DNA of 64,000 nt. Origin: Streptomyces bicolor. Lineage in GTDB: Bacteria; Actinomycetota; Actinomycetes; Streptomycetales; Streptomycetaceae. The position numbers and the translations under genes were made by a program. The notes beneath the pieces are model-generated. The model was not told where the DNA came from and did not search any database. It saw only the letters and a program-made list of their open reading frames with translations. Where the stretch lies: assembly GCF_000719285.1 (NCBI RefSeq), contig NZ_JOFS01000008.1, forward strand, positions 1 through 64,000, in the 5' to 3' direction. Below are positions 61,073 through 64,000 of this stretch, piece after piece (position 1 is the stretch's first letter; each line of letters begins with the position of its first letter).

Positions 61073-61975
61073 TCAGGCGCCGCAGGACTTCAGGAACTTC
61101 CGGGTACGCACCGCGATGGGCAGCGGCTTGTCCGGCTCACAGGGGTACATGTCCTGCTCGACGATCGCGAACAGGTCCACGTTGAGCTTCTGCGCGGCCT
61201 CCAGGACCGGTCCCAACTCCGGTACGCCGGACGGGGGTTCGCACATCACGCCGCGCTGCACGGCGGGGCCGAACGGGATCTCGTTCTTGACGACGTCGGC
61301 GAGGATCTCCGGGTCCACCTGCTTGAGGTGCAGATAGCCGATGCGCTCGCCGTAGGTCTCGATCAGCTTGACGCTGTCGCCGCCGCAGTAGGCGTAGTGA
61401 CCCGTGTCGAGGCAGAGGTTGACCAGCTCGGAGTCGGTCGAGTCGAGGAAGCGCTCGACGTGGGCCTCGGTGTCGATGTGAGTGTCGGCGTGCGGGTGCA
61501 CGACGATGTCGAGGCCGTACGCCTCCTTCACCTCGTGTCCGAGCCGCTCCATGCCCTTCGTCAGGTGCGCCCACTGCTCGCCGGTGAGCTCCGGCGGCTC
61601 CAGGATCTCGGCGGTCTTGTCGTCCCGCCAGAAGGAGGGGATCACCACCAGGTGCTTCGCGCCCATCGCCTGGGTGAGCGCGGCGACCTGGCTGACGTGC
61701 TCCCAGGTGGACTCCCAGACGGAGGGGCCGCGGTGCATGCCGGTGAAGACGGTGCCCGCGGACACCTTCAGGTTCCGCTTGTTCACCTCGTCGGTGAGGC
61801 GGGCCGGGTCGGTCGGCAGGTAGCCGTACGGGCCCAGTTCGATCCAGGAGTAGCCGGCCTCGGCTACCTCGTCGAGGAAGCGTTCCCAGGGCACCTGCAC
61901 GGGGTCGTCGGGGAACCAGACGCCCCAGGAGTCCGGGGCCGAGCCGACCCGGATGCGGTCCAGCACAGGGGGCAT
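61073..61975 (-). CDS. Sugar phosphate isomerase/epimerase (TIM barrel), IolE-like
   Basis: A 300-aa AP-endonuclease-2-like TIM barrel. Visible motifs: GSAPDSWGVWFPDDP at the start (typical of inosose dehydratase and relatives), GYSWIELGPYGYLP, DIVVHPHADTHIDTEAHVERFLD and NLCLDTGHYAYCGGDSVKLI with the metal-binding His, Asp and Glu. IolE removes water from 2-keto-myo-inositol; a xylose-isomerase-like epimerase is an alternative. The ATG at 61975 is one base from the preceding ABC gene's stop. Neighbours support an inositol-type route. Confidence 0.87.
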   Translation of the reverse strand: MPPVLDRIRVGSAPDSWGVWFPDDPVQVPWERFLDEVAEAGYSWIELGPYGYLPTDPARLTDEVNKRNLKVSAGTVFTGMHRGPSVWESTWEHVSQVAALTQAMGAKHLVVIPSFWRDDKTAEILEPPELTGEQWAHLTKGMERLGHEVKEAYGLDIVVHPHADTHIDTEAHVERFLDSTDSELVNLCLDTGHYAYCGGDSVKLIETYGERIGYLHLKQVDPEILADVVKNEIPFGPAVQRGVMCEPPSGVPELGPVLEAAQKLNVDLFAIVEQDMYPCEPDKPLPIAVRTRKFLKSCGA

Positions 61976-61976
61976 G

Positions 61977-62891
61977 TCAGGACTTCCCTTCGCCGCTGGT
62001 GGCCACGGGTGCGGTGAGGTCTTCCTCTTCGGGGAGCTCCTCGACGTCCACACCGCGCACCTGCGCCAATTCGTGCTTCAGCGCGGCGAGTTCGGTGCCG
62101 CCGGCCATATGGTTGGTGAGCTCTTCGAGGCTGACCTCGTCGCGGGAGGCGTTCAGCTCCATGGTGCCGAGGCGCAGGACGCTGAAGTGGTCGCCGACCA
62201 TGTAGGCGTGGTGGGGGTTGTGGGTGATGAAGATGACGCCGAGGCCTCGGTCGCGGGCGGCGGCGATGTACTTCAGCACCACGCCGGACTGCTTGACGCC
62301 GAGGGCGGCGGTGGGCTCGTCCAGGATCAGGACGCGGGCGCCGAAGTAGACGGCGCGGGCGATGGCCACGCACTGGCGCTGACCGCCGGAGAGGGTGCCG
62401 ATGGGCTGCTCGAGGTCGTCGAGGATGATGCCCATGTTGCGCAGTTCCTCGTCGGCCGTCTTCTTCATCTGCTCGATGTCGAGGCGCCGCAGCGGCCAGG
62501 GGCCCTTGGTCATCTCCGAGCCGAGGAAGAAGTTGCGCCACACCGGCATCAGCGGGACCACGGCGAGGTCCTGGTAGACCGTGGCGATGCCCTTGTCGAG
62601 CGCCTCGCGCGGGGTGGAGAACCGCACCGGTGCGTCGTCGACGAGGAACTCGCCCTCGGTGTGCTGGTGCAGCCCGGAGATGATCTTGATGAGGGTGGAC
62701 TTGCCGGCGCCGTTGTCGCCCAGCACGCAGGTGACCTGGCTGGGGAACACCTTCAGGTCGACGCCGTGCAGAGCGCGGATGTTGCCGTACGACTTGCCGG
62801 CGCTGCGCAGTTCGACGATCGGGCCCTCCTTCTCGGGGGCCTTGTCGGCGAGGACGGCGCCGTGGGTGCCGGTTCCGTTGGTGGATGCCAT
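61977..62891 (-). CDS. Sugar ABC transporter ATP-binding protein
   Basis: A 304-aa single-cassette ATPase. Walker A is GDNGAGKST, the signature [14 protein letters not shown], Walker [13 protein letters not shown] and the switch His in THNPHHAYM. Unlike RbsA/MglA it has one cassette, so it would work as a homodimer with the permease encoded upstream. N-terminal 25 residues and C-terminal Glu-rich tail are outside the domain. Start at ATG 62891; the frame is open to 63350. It belongs to the family importing ribose, xylose or inositol. Confidence 0.92.
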   Translation of the reverse strand: MASTNGTGTHGAVLADKAPEKEGPIVELRSAGKSYGNIRALHGVDLKVFPSQVTCVLGDNGAGKSTLIKIISGLHQHTEGEFLVDDAPVRFSTPREALDKGIATVYQDLAVVPLMPVWRNFFLGSEMTKGPWPLRRLDIEQMKKTADEELRNMGIILDDLEQPIGTLSGGQRQCVAIARAVYFGARVLILDEPTAALGVKQSGVVLKYIAAARDRGLGVIFITHNPHHAYMVGDHFSVLRLGTMELNASRDEVSLEELTNHMAGGTELAALKHELAQVRGVDVEELPEEEDLTAPVATSGEGKS

Positions 62892-62896
62892 GTCGG

Positions 62897-63976
62897 TCAC
62901 CTCCGAGTCGCCGTGCGCTGCACGTACAGATTGATCAGGACGGCGCCGAGGAGCATCACGCCGAGGAAGGCCTTGAACCAGTCGGGGTTCCAGCCGGCGT
63001 AGACGATGCCCTGCTGCACCATGCCGAACATGAAGGCACCGAAGACCGGGCCGATCGCGGAGCCGGCACCACCCGTCAGGAGGCAGCCGCCGATGACCGC
63101 CGCGGCGATGTAGATCAGCTCCTGGCCGACGCCCTCGCCGGACTGCACGGTGTTGAACGAGAACAGCTGGTGCATACCGACGAACCAGGCGCCGAAGCCG
63201 ACCAGCATGAACAGGGAGATCTTCGTGAACGTCACCGGGACGCCGACCGCGCGGGCAGACTGCTGATTGCCGCCGACCGCGAAGATCCAGTTGCCGTACT
63301 TGGTGCGCAGCAGCACCCAGGTCGCGATGGCCGCGAAGACCAGCCACCACACGACGGTGATCTTCACGTTGACCCCGCCGACCTCGAAGGTCGAGGCGAA
63401 GAGGGCCTTGGCCTGGTCGAAGCCGTCCATGTCGCTGATGTCGTCGGTGGCGACGTTGCCGGTGATCAGCTTGGTCACCGCGAGGTTGACGCCCTGGAGG
63501 ATCAGGAAGGTGCCCAGCGTGACCAGGAAGCTCGGCAGACCGGTCTTGACCAGCATCCAGCCGTTGAACAGGCCCACCGCCAGCGACACGATGAGCGCGA
63601 CGATCACGCCGACCCAGACGTTCATCGTGAGCTGGTAACTGATCATGCTGGCGGTCAGCGCCGAGGTGATCACCGCGACACCGGCCGACAGGTCGAACTC
63701 GCCGCCGATCATCAGCAGGGCCACGGGCAGTGCCATGATCCCGATCGTCGACGACTGGTACAGGATGTTGGCCATCGAGCTGCCGTCGCGTACCGGCGGC
63801 GCCGTGATCAGGAAGAAGACCAGCACCGCCACCGCGCCGAGGAAGACGCCCACCTCGGGCCGGGCCAACAGCCGCAGCGCAAGCGGGCGTTCGGTGGTCC
63901 GCCCGTCCTTTGCCTTACCGGGGCCGGGGGCCGGCGGTGTGGTCACCGCCGGCTCAGCCTGTTGGGTCATGCTCAT
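62897..63976 (-). CDS. Sugar ABC transporter permease (RbsC-like)
   Basis: A 359-aa membrane protein of the BPD_transp_2 family with 8-10 helices. Recognisable segments are [21 protein letters not shown] (the LSVG-like motif of helix 3), [27 protein letters not shown] and the C-terminal [21 protein letters not shown]. It forms the membrane pore for a sugar or inositol together with the ATPase. The start is taken at ATG 63976, with GTG 63979 and ATG 63970 as alternatives. The substrate-binding protein gene would be expected just beyond the right edge. Confidence 0.92.
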   Translation of the reverse strand: MSMTQQAEPAVTTPPAPGPGKAKDGRTTERPLALRLLARPEVGVFLGAVAVLVFFLITAPPVRDGSSMANILYQSSTIGIMALPVALLMIGGEFDLSAGVAVITSALTASMISYQLTMNVWVGVIVALIVSLAVGLFNGWMLVKTGLPSFLVTLGTFLILQGVNLAVTKLITGNVATDDISDMDGFDQAKALFASTFEVGGVNVKITVVWWLVFAAIATWVLLRTKYGNWIFAVGGNQQSARAVGVPVTFTKISLFMLVGFGAWFVGMHQLFSFNTVQSGEGVGQELIYIAAAVIGGCLLTGGAGSAIGPVFGAFMFGMVQQGIVYAGWNPDWFKAFLGVMLLGAVLINLYVQRTATRR

Positions 63977-64000
63977 CACCGAGTGCCCTTCGCGGCGTAC

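Overview
The window reads as chromosomal DNA of a Streptomyces or close relative. The evidence is very high GC with G/C-rich third codon positions, GylR-, SARP- and PucR-type regulators, anti-sigma-like HATPases, dense 4-bp ATGA gene overlaps, and TTA leucine codons confined (as far as I can see) to a regulator and two polyketide synthases. All calls are by eye; no search was run.

Layout. (1) 1-5.1 kb: end of an ABC permease, glycerol kinase with a GylR-like IclR regulator, an RsbW-like ATPase, two VOC proteins and an AraC regulator. (2) 5.1-14.4 kb: a compact cluster of a flavin-dependent halogenase coupled to a 2609-aa PKS (ligase-ACP-KS-AT-DH-KR-ACP-TE) with a Cys instead of Ser in the thioesterase. 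(3) 15-22 kb: a deleted IS remnant, PucR regulator / acyl-CoA ligase pair, and a MarR / MFS / aldehyde dehydrogenase locus with two clear operator palindromes. (4) 22.1-25.4 kb: a decayed patch with a frameshifted FHA gene, an N-terminally truncated subtilase, an integrase with an internal amber codon, and tRNA-Pro(GGG). (5) 25.6-35.7 kb: housekeeping genes, then two LacI-controlled sugar/inositol-type operons (Gfo/Idh dehydrogenases, SDR, PhyH dioxygenase). (6) 36.1-59.8 kb: the main biosynthetic locus. (7) 60.0-64.0 kb: Gfo/Idh dehydrogenase, IolE-like isomerase, ABC ATPase and permease, running off the right edge.

The main locus looks like a 3-acyl-tetronate cluster. A plus-strand operon (41.9-52.4 kb) encodes a fatty-acyl-AMP ligase, ACP, a single KS-AT-ACP module, a KAS III, an FkbH-like glyceryl transferase, a second ACP, a 75-aa unknown, an FrsA-like alpha/beta protein lacking the usual His, and a type II thioesterase. 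The KAS III/FkbH/ACP trio matches the core known from RK-682-type tetronates. Upstream are a PPTase, a DHA2 exporter, a TetR, an FrsA-like hydrolase and a SARP with a TTA codon. Facing the biosynthetic operon is a TetR-controlled minus-strand operon (59.1-52.4 kb) of a paralogous hydrolase, an MFS carrier, thiolase, acyl-CoA synthetase and lactonase-like metallo-beta-lactamase protein. That gene set could hydrolyse, import and recycle an acyl lactone or beta-diketone, so the locus may pair a synthesis arm with a degradation or resistance arm. The sugar/inositol genes on both sides suggest the cluster may sit inside a once-continuous catabolic region.
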